Source: Liolophura sinensis (lineage: Eukaryota > Mollusca > Polyplacophora > Chitonida > Chitonidae). From it: 64,000 nucleotides of DNA. Both the position numbers and the translations under genes were made by a program. Within the stretch, counting starts at the first letter, position 1, and each line of letters starts with the position of its first letter. The stretch lies in assembly GCF_032854445.1 (NCBI RefSeq), contig NC_088305.1:26252628-26316627 (forward strand). The letters run 5' to 3'. A model generated the notes under the pieces. It saw nothing but the letters and a program-made list of their open reading frames with translations, had not been told where the DNA came from and made no database searches. Of the stretch, positions 45,083 through 57,228 are shown in pieces.

Positions 45083-45555
45083 CAGGCCAGGTAAGCAACG
45101 ACACATGTACATGTACATGTAGATTTACGAGCGGAAGAAATCAACTTGCGCAGGCCAGATAAGTGACCTTACATGTAGATTTATGAGTGGAAGATACCCA
45201 CTTGTGCAGGCCAGGTAAGCGACGCTACATGTAGATTTATGAGTGGAAGATACCCACTTGTGTAGGCCAGGTAAGGGACGTTACATGTAGATTTACGAGT
45301 GGAAGATACCCACTTGCGCAGGCCAGGTAAGCGACGCTACATGTAGATTTACAAATGGAAGAAATCGACTTGCATAGGCCAGGTAAGAGACTCTACATGT
45401 ACATTTAGAAGTGGAAGAAATCAGCTTATGCAGGCCAGGTAAGCGACGCTATATGTAGATTTACAAGTGGAAGAAACCAACTTGCGCAGGCCGGGTAAGC
45501 GAAGCTTCAAGTAGATTTACGAGTGGAAGATACCAACTTGCGCAGGCGAGTTAGA
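45083..45555. repeat. 56-bp minisatellite rich in donor-like sites
   Basis: Eight to nine units, with starts at 45083, 45151, 45207, 45263 and 45319, read caggccaggtaagcgacgct, then acatgtagatttacgagtgg and aagatacccacttgcg. Most units contain CAG|GTAAG, a consensus 5' splice site on the plus strand. Confidence 0.9.
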
Positions 45556-45714
45556 CTAGTGGCAACTAATTCCAGCTTTCCCACTTGTTATCCACATGCT
45601 TGCTCACAATATGGGTGGAATTACAAATGATCTTTAAGATCATAATAGGGAGCAGACAGCCACACGAGCACCACCGCCCGCGTTATAATAGTCACCAAAT
45701 TTAAAAGGAAAAAA

Positions 45715-45980
45715 TTAAAGCGGGCAAACCTATTTATCTGAGTGGTGTTTAAGAAGGCCAGCATTATGGTGGGAGAAAAGCGGGCAGTGCAAAGGGAGAA
45801 AACCCACGACCATCCATAGGTCGCTCTCAGACGTTTCCACATACGACCTGAGAGGAAGCCAGCATGAGCTGGACAGTGAGTGCGTTATTGAGAGGCTCCC
45901 AGTGCCATTTCGCTGCACTGGCATGCCAACAGTTGTTGAGTGGCGTACTCTTCACCACTGAGCCATATCTTGCTCCTACT
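45715..45980 (-). mobile_element. SINE family A copy, near full length
   Basis: Inverse copy: ggccagcattatggtgggag, acccacgaccatccataggt, gaggaagccagcatgagctg, ending in a tRNA-like head (actcttcaccactgagccat). The 3' tail is truncated. Confidence 0.8.
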
Positions 45981-46117
45981 TCATAGGATAGATTATTGCA
46001 TTTCAGTTAAAAATGCACTTTCACAAAAAACCTTAAAATGACACTTTTGATACCAATATTTCAAAAATTTTTTTTTTTTTGCAAGAAATTAATCACACTT
46101 CACACAAGAAACTAAGA

Positions 46118-48538
46118 AACCGTATGAGGTAATGGAACTGATCAGAATTAAGCAAAAAGACCCCATGAGCTAATGGAATTGATCAGAATTAAGCAAAAAG
46201 ACCCTATGAGCTAATGGAACTGATCAGAATTAAGCAAAAAGACCCTATGAGCTAATGGAATTGATCGGAATTAAGCAAAAAGACCCTATGAGCTAATGGA
46301 ATTGATCGGAATTAAGCAAAAAGACCCTATGAGCTAATGGAATTGATCGGAATTAAGCAAAAAGACCGTATGAGGTAATGGAACTGATCAGAATTAAGCA
46401 AAAAGACCCCATGAGCTAATGGAATTGATCAGAATTAAGCAAAAAGACCCTATGAGCTAATGGAACTGATCAGAATTAAGCAAAAAGACCCTATGAGCTA
46501 ATGGAATTGATCGGAATTAAGCAAAAAGACCCTATGAGCTAATGGAATTGATCAGAATTAAGCAAAAAGACCCTATGAGCTAATGGAATTGATCAGAATT
46601 AAGCAAAAAGACCGTATGAGGTAATGGAACTGATCAGAATTAAGCAAAAAGACCCCATGAGCTAATGGAATTGATCGGAATTAAGCAAAAAGACCCTATG
46701 AGCTAATGGAACTGATCGGAATTAAGCAAAAAGACCCTATGAGCTAATGGAATTGATCGGAATTAAGCAAAAAGACCCTATGAGCTAATGGAATTGATCG
46801 GAATTAAGCAAAAAGACCCTATGAGCTAATGGAATTGATCGGAATTAAGCAAAAAGACCCTATGAGCTAATGGAATTGATCGGAATTAAGCAAAAAGACC
46901 GTATGAGGTAATGGAACTGATCGGAATTAAGCAAAAAGACCCTATGAGCTAATGGAATTGATCGGAATTAAGCAAAAAGACCCTATGAGCTAATGGAATT
47001 GATCGGAATTAAGCAAAAAGACCCTATGAGCTAATGGAATTGATCGGAATTAAGCAAAAAGACCCTATGAGGTAATGGAATTGATCGGAATTAAGCAAAA
47101 AGACCCTATGAGCTAATGGAATTGATCGGAATTAAGCAAAAAGACCCTATGAGCTAATGGAATTGATCGGAATTAAGCAAAAAGACCCTATGAGCTAATG
47201 GAATTGATCGGAATTAAGCAAAAAGACCCTATGAGGTAATGGAATTGATCGGAATTAAGCAAAAAGACCCTATGAGCTAATGGAATTGATCAGAATTAAG
47301 CAAAAAGACCCTATGAGGTAATGGAATTGATCAGAATTAAGCAAAAAGACCCTATGAGGTAATGGAATTGATCAGAATTAAGCAAAAAGACCCTATGAGC
47401 TAATGGAATTGATCAGAATTAAGCAAAAAGACCCTATGAGGTAATGGAATTGATCAGAATTAAGCAAAAAGACCCTATGAGCTAATGGAATTGATCAGAA
47501 TTAAGCAAAAAGACCCTATGAGCTAATGGAATTGATCAGAATTAAGCAAAAAGACCCTATGAGGTAATGAAATTGATCAGAATTAAGCATAAAAGACCCT
47601 ATGAGCTAATGAAATTGATCAGAATTAAGCAAAAAGACCCTATGAGCTAATGGAATTGATCAGAATTAAGCAAAAAGACCCTATGAGCTAATGGAATTGA
47701 TCAGAATTAAGCAAAAAGACCCTATGAGCTAATGGAATTGATCGGAATTAAGCAAAAAGACCCTATGAGCTAATGGAATTGATCAGAATTAAGCAAAAAG
47801 ACCCTATGAGCTAATGGAATTGATCAGAATTAAGCAAAAAGACCCTATGAGGTAATGGAATTGATCAGAATTAAGCAAAAAGACCCTATGAGGTAATGGA
47901 ATTGATCAGAATTAAGCAAAAAGACCCTATGAGGTAATGGAATTGATCAGAATTAAGCAAAAAGACCCTATGAGGTAATGAAATTGATCAGAATTAAGCA
48001 AAAAGACCCTATGAGCTAATGGAATTGATCAGAATTAAGCAAAAAGACCCTATGAGCTAATGGAATTGATCAGAATTAAGCAAAAAGACCCTATGAGCTA
48101 ATGGAATTGATCAGAATTAAGCAAAAAGACCCTATGAGGTAATGGAATTGATCAGAATTAAGCAAAAAGACCCTATGAGGTAATGGAATTGATCAGAATT
48201 AAGCAAAAAGACCCTATGAGGTAATGAAATTGATCAGAATTAAGCAAAAAGACCCTATGAGGTAATGGAATTGATCAGAATTAAGCAAAAAGACCCTATG
48301 AGGTAATGGAACTGATCAGAATTAAGCAAAAAGACCCTATGAGCTAATGGAATTGATCAGAATTAAGCAAAAAGACCCTATGAGGTAATGGAATTGATCA
48401 GAATTAAGCAAAAAGACCCTATGAGCCAATGGAATTGATCAGAATTAAGCAAAAAGACCCTATGAGCTAATGGAATTGATCAGAATTAAGCAAAAAGACC
48501 CTATGAGCTAATGGAATTGATCAGAATTAAGCAAAAAG
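46118..48538. repeat. 41-bp satellite, about 59 copies
   Basis: The unit is gaccctatgagctaatggaa followed by ttgatcrgaattaagcaaaaa, very homogeneous; one +1 indel lies near 47588. Variable sites (gagCtaa/gagGtaa, gatcAg/gatcGg, ggaaTtg/ggaaCtg) mark domains. The GG variant dominates on the left and AG on the right. A gaccgtatgaggtaatggaa marker unit recurs at 46118, 46364, 46610 and 46897, spacings of 6, 6 and 7 units, so a 246-bp higher-order unit existed. No coding potential. Confidence 0.97.
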
Positions 48539-48639
48539 CACCACTTGAAAATAGCTAACTTTAGGTGAAATGCTGTACAGTAATGGCTGATTCTATGTAG
48601 AAGGAACATTTATATTATAATCTTACACAATATATAGAG

Positions 48640-48908
48640 TTGAGGTGCCTTTGTGGCTCTGGTGTTGGCACGACAGCATGTTGCAATGACGCAGGAGACT
48701 ATCACCATCATGTGGTAGCTGTGAGTTTAAGTCCACCTCATGCCGGCTTCCTCTCCGGCCATACGTGGAAAGGTCTGTCAGAAACCTGTGGATGGTTGTG
48801 GGTTTCCCCGACCCCGGTTTCCTCCCACCATATTGCTGGTTGCTATAGTATAAGTGAAATATTCTTTACTAGGCCCTACAATGTAAAACGTCAATCAAAT
48901 AAAATATA
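48640..48908 (+). mobile_element. SINE family A copy, full length
   Basis: It has a tRNA-like head (gtgcctttgtggctctggtg) and a decayed B box (gagtttaagtcc). Then come tcctctccggccatacgtgg, acctgtggatggttgtgggt, tataagtgaaatattcttta and a tcaatcaaataaaata tail. Confidence 0.82.
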
Positions 48909-51200
48909 TGGAGTTGTGAACAAATGACCTCAAAACAACTTTTTATCGAGGAAGATTTTTAATTTGTGACTGGAATTTCAAGAGCACGAAAGAATGTAGT
49001 ATATATTGGTCTGACGGTACAAAAATACATGTATTAAATGTACAACAAACATGACTCAATGGCATTAATTATGTTTGAGATTTACTGTAAAACAAAATAG
49101 TGGTCAACCACGTCAAAACTGAGCAATCAATTTTCAGCAGTACAGGCTTACATGCTTACCTGGCAAGATTCATGTTAAAGCTGCATTTAGTTTGAACATA
49201 CACAGCTTGATTTTCAGAAAAGTTTTAACATTATAATAGTTTTCATAATTGTTTTACAGTTAATATCAGGTGCATATAGTCATAACCTATATGGCTTAAG
49301 CCTGATTCTAAGAAATTCAATGCACATGTGCAATTCTGATCATGGTACAAGCAATTAAATTAATAGGCAGCTTTAGGACATTTTGCATAAATTATTTAGT
49401 ATTGTATACAAATTATGAAAACGAACAAAATCATTTCTGCTTAAACAGAAAAATTAAGACTAATTATACACTTTATGTGTTGTAATATTTTGTCAACTGA
49501 TTTGTTTCTGGTGTCTGATGTTACAAATGTAACAAAACTGTCAAATTATTTACAAGACGAGGCCTTGACATCAAACAGACTAAAATTAAAATGCTTCATA
49601 ACAAACACAAACTACTATAAAAGGCAAGCCAATATAACTACACCCCCCCTCCCCTTTCCCAACAACTCAAAAATAAAATACATAAACAAAAATGTCAACA
49701 CAAAAAGCAGATCACACAATGTACTCATTTCAGGCAAGTTGTCAGCCGATCATTTCACTGGTTTTGGAACAAAAATTGAAAAAAAGTTGAACACAATTAA
49801 CAGAAATGTTTTGAAGTCTGAAGTTTTGTGAAAGTTATGAAAGTATTATTAAGAGGAAACAATTTTCTCAAACATCACTGATTTCATCTTTCAGTTCAAC
49901 TGTCTGACTTAATTAAAACCATAAATAATATAATATTAATATTTATAATAATGATATAAAATCAACAGATTAATACTGCAATCAAAAAAGGCAAGATATA
50001 CAAAGTGGTTAACATGGACTAGGTGTGGAGCATTAAAACAAACAAGGATATAAAACAATCTAGACCTGACTAACATGTACCTGTATTCATAATTCTGAGA
50101 TAATGGAAAGGTTGAAATATTGCATGTACATTTCAAGCTTCTGGGAAAATTTAAACTACTTAATCAACTATCTACACAGAAAAAATTCTGGTACATGTAA
50201 ATGGTGTTGATGACCCACACTTTCACACAGGAATTTTGGTTAACCCATCTGTTGTATCTCCACAACATCTTAACATTACCTAATGTTCAACGATGTATAT
50301 AGTAGGTGTATAGACCTCCACACGTAGATGCTTTTTACCTCCTCTTTTCTCTCTATAAATGTACTCCATTATAAAATTTAAAATTAATTCAATGAACTCC
50401 AGATCTACTCTCTAACTAAACACCATACCTGTACTATAAACTTATGAAAACTGTCAACAATTCATGACAATATATATCTATATATATATATATATATACC
50501 TGTGATGAAATGAAAACTAACTCTGATTTATGACAAGGGAGAAATGTCGGTGAAATACACTCGCAACATCCTTTTCTTAAATCACTATAAATCTACACCA
50601 GTTGTCTTTAAGTCAGAAAATGGGTCAATGCTATTTCAGCACACAGAATTTCAGCCAGCCAACAATTCATACAACACAACATTTTCAACAGTAGGTGAAT
50701 TTGGTCAGACACAGTGAAATGTCCTACTACCCAGACAACATGAGGTGTAAACTGGGTTTGTTCTCGTGAACAATGGCACACACTTCTGTATCAAAGACAG
50801 TGTGTTCAAATGCAGTTAATACAGCCATCAATAAACTAGTCCAATAACATCATACGCATACCTGTGCAATAGGACTACAGTAGAACAACATTAAACAAAA
50901 TGAACACAAATACACACACATATCATATTAAATACTCAATGACTATCAAACTCTGAACTGTTTACCAGCACCAAAATTGGCCATCTCGTCATATTTATAA
51001 GTTATTTTAAAAAAGAGAAAGAAAACCTATTGAATATCCTAATAAACACACAATGCTTTAAGAGAAGTGCAAGTTTATCACATACTGAAGAGCACAATTA
51101 AGAAACAGCTCATGCTGGAAAATGATGAAAATTTGATACAGCATCTCTAGTTCATAGTTTATTTCTATATACTGTAAACTGTTCTTCCACGAATCCATAT
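48909..51200. other. Spacer without recognised genes
   Basis: A+T-rich sequence between convergent genes. It contains a TA-repeat near 50470-50500. No coding exon or RNA gene was recognised. Part of it could be TTLL4 3' UTR if that transcript is very long, but nothing shows this. Confidence 0.5.
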
Positions 51201-51204
51201 TCTT

Positions 51205-51785
51205 CTGTCAAGACAGTTACTGTGAGTCTTCAACCTTTTGAACCAATATTGTTCAATATTGTCCTGAACAATTTTTTAGTCACATGACGACGAGGAGCCT
51301 TTAGAGTGCATCTAATGTGCCTTCTTGTTGCAGGACAGATTTCTTTTATCTAGTGCTGCTTCACTGGGACGATTTACTGAAGGCATGTAAGTCACCCCGC
51401 CCGAGCCATTATACTGATACGAGTCAACCAGTTGTTGCACTATCTCCTTAATGCTGAACGCCAAGCGAGGAAGTTACAACTTCTTTTAAGGTGGGACCTG
51501 ACCCAGGAATGGCCCTGGATCTACTGCTCCTGAAGCAGATGCTCTACCAAGTGAGTTACCACGGCCAGTCGCACTTTTCCAGTGGCATTTATGCGTACAT
51601 TTATTATGAAAAAAGACACCGAAAATGATTTGTTTGTGTCACTTAACATAACATGCATTTCATGCATAACAAGCTTCATAAAACTGTGCAAACTGTTTCT
51701 CTGCACCACACAGTTCTCTTGCAATGTTTCAAAATACTGGTGGCAGAAGTGGTTGAAAAGGTTGAAGAATTAAGGTATATACAGT
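51205..51785. mobile_element. MITE-like element split by a SINE
   Basis: The left end has gagtcttcaaccttttgaac and the right end agtggttgaaaaggttgaag, like the elements at 30 kb. About 300 bases (51275-51570) between the halves belong to an inverted SINE family B copy, suggesting a nested insertion. After the SINE the MITE sequence resumes with gcacttttccagtggcattt. Confidence 0.6.
51275..51570 (-). mobile_element. SINE family B copy
   Basis: On the minus strand it starts with a tRNA-like head (gtaactcacttggtagagca) and continues with cttcctcgcttggcgttcag and the cgtcgtcatgtgact end. Its 3' part is shared with 14715-15050 and 24375-24560. Confidence 0.75.
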
Positions 51786-54780
51786 TATCAAAACAGTGAC
51801 ATATTGTCTTATCTAGAGAGCATGCAACATTGTTGTGTCAGTGACATACATTGTCCTGTCAAGGCAGCAATACTGTTCTAATATCACATAATCCTTGAGA
51901 CCGATTTGGACCCATTTTTACCCTGTTCCGTGAACTACATCATGTTGCACGGTGACATTCATTCAAACACATATATAACAGATATAGAATGAAATGTTCC
52001 ACATTATCAAGGAGTCCTGGCCATGCATGTACATCACAGACCATGTTTGAAAGCCATATTTAATTTCATTTCATAACTCAATATTTTAATATTTCATCAT
52101 CAAGGCACATGTCACATCAAATCTGCAGTCAGTCCATACACTTATCACAAACTTTTATCATATTCAAACATTTCCACAAACGGTGGATCACAACTGACTT
52201 TGCATGGTTTTAAAATATCACTTACAGTTTGGATTTAAATTAAATTGCCAAGTTATAAAGAATAACCTGAGGCCTTTATAATCCCTGAAATGTGGAAGAA
52301 TTTATAGTCAGGCCAACAATTTACATTGTCAATCTGAACAAATCTTGGAATCAAAATTGAAGGACACTTTTACCAAAGGTCTTCACCGTTTGACCATTGG
52401 TGAACAGAATGTACAAACATGTCCAAGGATTAACTCGCAATAAATAATATATGCACCTGTTCTTTGCAGGAAAAAAGAATGCATAAATATTAACATATGT
52501 ACCAGCTATATTGTGTACACTACCACTACATATCTATATATCTACCAAATCAGTATATACAACCAACAAAATAAATACCCTACTGTCAACACACGTATGT
52601 CCTACAATACATTAAGTTAGCATGTATCTTTCAATTAATCAACATTTTCTTACTGATCAAAGTACAAAATATATACATGGAATTTATGAAAAATCTTTGG
52701 GGATTGTACACTGCAGAGAAAACAATGTAAGCTGTATACATGTCATGAAGATTCTTCCACATTTAAAAATAAAATTTAGTACAGCTGGCATATCTGCCAA
52801 AACTCACCAAAAATATTCATCAGGTACATGTATTACTTGCATCTGAACACAATGCACTAACAATGTATACAAGAGAATACTGTACGTATATATATCTTTA
52901 TCAATTCAATCATGACAGATCACAAAATATAGCTATATTGTAGAAATGATTTCTCCCTGAGAACATAACGTGTCAATTATATAATATGTCCATTTTTGCT
53001 GAATTAATTTCTTCCTTTTTACACAACTATGGCTACTCATAGTGAAGGTACACTGCACATGTGCCATTCATGCCTGTAAACAGATTTCTGCCATAATCAA
53101 GACATAAGTTAAAGGTAAAATCCAATGTAGCAGATGGTGCAGATAAAACCCATATATACATCAACGTATTATGTATCTCAGTAGACAAAAGACCTATGTA
53201 ACAGTGGTCAATCCGATTCAGCACTGTAGGGGCACATCCCAAATATATCACGCACATGCACCATTTACTATTTTACACACATGCATATGATCAAAATAAA
53301 GGGACATTTTGTGTACCATTTTGTACACAAGTACATAAATATATCATATTTGTACACAGGTACACAAAAAAAAATTAGAACTCCATCCCGCAGCCAGGGA
53401 TAAAAGCTGGTATATCCGTCTACCACACTGATATGAATTACTATGCTCGCAATAAATAATGTAAAATGTGAAAAAAATCAAAAATAAAAAAAATAATAAT
53501 AACTACACTTCATGTGTTTGTGTATATGTGTGTACATGTTATGACAGGGTTTGGTCCAGAGGAAAACAATCAGATGGCTTTCATTAGTGAATAGGTTGTT
53601 CTATACGGACAGCACGTGTGCCTAATGTTCAAATTCTTCCAGTAGAAGACCATGGTTATTAATTCAGCAGCCATGGTCTGTAACTCGGCTTATCATAATT
53701 ACTGTTATAGCATTTTACGAGATGGCATCCCAGCATAGAAAGCCTGAAATATGTAAATGACAGCAGCTTCCATGGCTCTTGCGAATTCACTCAGGCCAGG
53801 TATTTGCTTGTTATGTTTGGATTTAAAGCATTGCTTTAACAGTGAGGTTTAAGATCTGCAGACAGTCATAAATGAACGAGTCAACTGATCAAATTTTTAC
53901 TCACTTTTCATTTGATTTGAAAATGTCTTCAACAGCACGCAAATAATTCCCCACACCCTCCCCAAAACAAAAATAAACAAAATATCGAAGAGAGCTGAAT
54001 ACTTGTATTTCACTTAAAGTTTAATATGCACGTAATGACTGAATTTCAGAAGGTAAGGCCTTCACGTGATCCCATACTTCTGATAGCAACATTTCTGTTA
54101 TTCTGATCAGAAATTAATCAAATTTCACAAAAACATCTTGATCAGAATCAGGCAAAATGTGCCACTTCAAAACTGCTAACTTTAGGTGAAATACAGTTGT
54201 AAACTATGGTAACATGCAGGAACTAGTTTGTATCTGTGAACTAACAAAGCCCTCAGATAGTGCACAAGCACTGAAGTACTACAGTGGAGAGAAATGATGT
54301 ACTATCATGCATCTTCAAACTCTTGTGAAGCCAGTCATTGGTTTTGGGGTGGATTTAAAAAACTCCATGGAGATCTAATTCCCAACTTCAGATATACAAA
54401 TATGCCTTTTCCAAAATCTCAATAGCAAAATATAAGTTACTTCATCTTTTTCAAATAATCTGCAGTTCTTGGAAAGTCTGTATACCTTACGTAGGAGCAA
54501 TGAGGGAGGTAACTCTGAGATCTGTGATGACAGACAACTGTCAACAATTTTGCAATGTTTCAAAATATGTTTTTTACACAAATTTTTTTTTGTAAATTTA
54601 TTTACATATACAGTATTTTCTGCATTATTTTACCAGGTATGTATATCCGCAATTTATCCAACAGGGATCTTTACGTGTACTCAAAACTTTTCAATAGTGT
54701 CTCCAGTCTTTGAAACGAAACACAGCAATTTCATATGTATGCATGTACTTCTGGACAACAAAGAAATCACCATCACATTC
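51786..54780. other. Spacer without recognised genes
   Basis: No gene was recognised. At 54105-54210 a single-copy relative of the 46-kb satellite region is present (see findings). The rest is A+T-rich unique-looking sequence. Confidence 0.5.
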
Positions 54781-54879
54781 CTGAAACACAATTTCATCGT
54801 ATAAATTTTATCTCATGCTTCTGTTTTAAGATGCTACAAAGATCAGCTACCTGCATTTGTATTAGTGCAATGATGTGAT

Positions 54880-56640
54880 ACTGTGAAACATGCTGACGTG
54901 ATACAGCTGCACTGTAGGTAGGTATGGACTGTACACTGGTGTGATAATGTGACACATACAGAGGTGATACAGGATGATACAGCTGCTCTGTAGGTAGTAC
55001 GGGCTGTACACTGGTGTGATACTGTGACATGCTGAGGTGATACAAGATGATACAGCTGCTCTGTAGGTAGTGTGGGCTGTACTCTGGTGTGATACTGTGA
55101 CGTACTGAGGTGATACAACATGATACAGCTGCTCTGTAGGTGGTACGGACTGTACTCTGGTGTGATACTGTAACACATGCTGAGGTGATACAGCTCCACT
55201 GTAGTAGTATGGGCTGTACACTGGTGTGATACTGTGACACGTGCTGAGGTGATACAAGATGATACAGCAGCTCTGTAGGTAGTACAGGCTGTACACTGGT
55301 GTGGATGATACAGCAGCTCTGTAGGTAGTACAGGCTGTACACTGGTGTGATGATACAGCTGCTCTGTAGGTAGTACAGGCTGTACACCGGTGTGATGATA
55401 CAGCAGCTCTGTAGGTAGTACAGGCTGTACACCGGTGTGATGATACAGCAGCTCTGTAGGTAGTACAGGCTGTACACCGGTGTGATGATACAGCAGCTCT
55501 GTAGGTAGTACAGGCTGTACACCGGTGTGATGATACAGCAGCTCTGTAGGTAGTACAGGCTGTACACCGGTGTGATGATACAGCAGCTCTGTAGGTAGTA
55601 CAGGCTGTACACCGGTGTGATGATACAGCAGCTCTGTAGTAGTACAGGCTGTACACCGGTGTGATGATACAGCAGCTCTGTAGGTAGTACAGGCTGTACA
55701 CCGGTGTGATGATACAGCAGCTCTGTAGGTAGTACAGGCTGTACACCGTGTGATGATACAGCAGCTCTGTAGGTAGTACAGGCTGTACACCGGTGTGATG
55801 ATACAGCAGCTCTGTAGGTAGTACAGGCTGTACACTGGTGTGATGATACAGCAGCTCTGTAGGTAGTACAGGCTGTACACCGGTGTGATGATACAGCAGC
55901 TCTGTAGGTAGTACAGGCTGTACACCGGTGTGATGATACAGCAGCTCTGTAGGTAGTACAGGCTGTACACGGTGTGATGATACAGCAGCTCTGTAGGTAG
56001 TACAGGCTGTACACCGGTGTGATGATACAGCTGCTCTGTAGGTAGTACAGGCTGTACACCGGTGTGATGATTACAGCAGCTCTGTAGGTAGTACAGGCTG
56101 TACACCGGTGTGATGATACAGCAGCTCTGTAGGTAGTACAGGCTGTACACCGGTGTGATGATACAGCTGCTCTGTAGGTAGTACAGGCTGTACACTGGTG
56201 TGATGATACAGCTGCTCTGTAGGTAGTACAGGCTGTACACCGGTGTGATGATACAGCAGCTCTGTAGGTAGAACAGGCTGTACTCTGGTGTGATACTGTG
56301 ACACGTGCTGAGGTGATACAAGATGATACAGCAGCTCTGTAGGTAGTCACAGGCTGTACACTGTATGATACAGCTGCTCTGTAGGTAGTACAGGCTGTAC
56401 ACTGGTGTGATGATACAGCAGCTCTGTAGGTAGTACAGGCTGTACACTGGTGTGATGATACAGCTGCTCTGTAGGTAGTACAGGCTGTACACCGGTGTGA
56501 TGATACAGCAGCTCTGTAGGTAGTACAGGCTGTACACCGGTGTGATGATACAGCAGCTCTGTAGGTAGAACAGGCTGTACTCTGGTGTGATACTGTTATA
56601 CATGCTGAGGTGAAACAGCTGCTCTGTAGGTAGTTAGGGC
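54880..56640. repeat. 45-bp minisatellite downstream of TTLL4
   Basis: About 35-38 units of gatacagcagctctgtaggt, agtacaggctgtacaccggt and gtgat. The right two-thirds (55260-56560) are very uniform and the left part is interspersed with longer diverged linkers (tgtgacatgctgaggtgata). Because 45 is a multiple of three, the minus strand shows open frames of hundreds of codons in two frames; these are not genes. Each unit contains the palindrome acaccggtgt. Confidence 0.95.
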
Positions 56641-57044
56641 TGTACACTAGTCTGATACTGTGACACAAGCTATGGTGATACAGCTTCCCACAAAATAGTA
56701 TCATTCCTTCAGTGGGGATCCTGTGACACAGACAGGAGTGATACACTATCATAATGATATCGTGATACACTGTATCATCAGAGGAGATCTAGCCACAGCC
56801 ATGATACATCACAGCCATGAATGATACAAAACTTGATACACATGTTACATGACACACCCACACACATAACCAGACACATCATCAAAGACTAATTGATGAG
56901 GCCTTCTTGGTTGGCTTCCTGGATGGTTTTCCGTCGGTGACTCCTGTCCAGCTGTGACCTGGTGTGTCGTCCGAAGACAGTTGTGACGAGTGACGTGTGT
57001 GGGGATGGCTGATGCTCGTTTAGTGGTGGTAGACGGACTCCTAG

Positions 57045-57228
57045 TCACCTGGACGCCCCATCAAACTTACTCCCCGGGGGGCGTGGGGGCTTGCCCTTGA
57101 CACCTGATAACGTCACAGTGGGCTCAGCATTATTAGCCTTCATGACTGCTGACACGCCCTTGGGGCGCTTTGTGTAGATTGCAGAGGACAACTGGCTGCA
57201 ACTGGTAGAATGCTGCTGGTTAACATTT
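57045..57228 (-). CDS. TTLL4 last exon, predicted
   Basis: Acceptor ccatttcag. It encodes NVNQQHSTSCSQLSSAIYTK, then GVSAVMKANNAEPTV and KGKPPRPPGSKFDGASR, and stops with TGA at 57045-57047. A GGGGA|GTAAGT donor-like site 28 bases before the stop could instead splice to a further exon not seen. Homology is weak here. Confidence 0.7.

Noticed and set aside
46118-48538. Possible CRISPR-like array of regularly spaced repeats
   Set aside because: There are no variable spacers: the 41-bp unit is contiguous and nearly identical, and the genome is eukaryotic.
49475-49831. A 118-codon plus-strand frame in the spacer, Asn/Lys-rich
   Set aside because: Composition follows the local A+T richness and no family is recognised; judged a chance open frame.
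51480-51570. tRNA gene candidate (minus strand, gtaactcacttggtagagca)
   Set aside because: It is the tRNA-like head of a SINE family B copy; a proper cloverleaf with intact T arm and acceptor stem is not evident.
54794-56770. Minus-strand open frames of 658, 586 and 294 codons rich in Cys, Tyr, Thr and Ser
   Set aside because: They are overlapping frames of one 45-bp minisatellite; two frames open at once over the same bases shows repeat structure, not coding selection.
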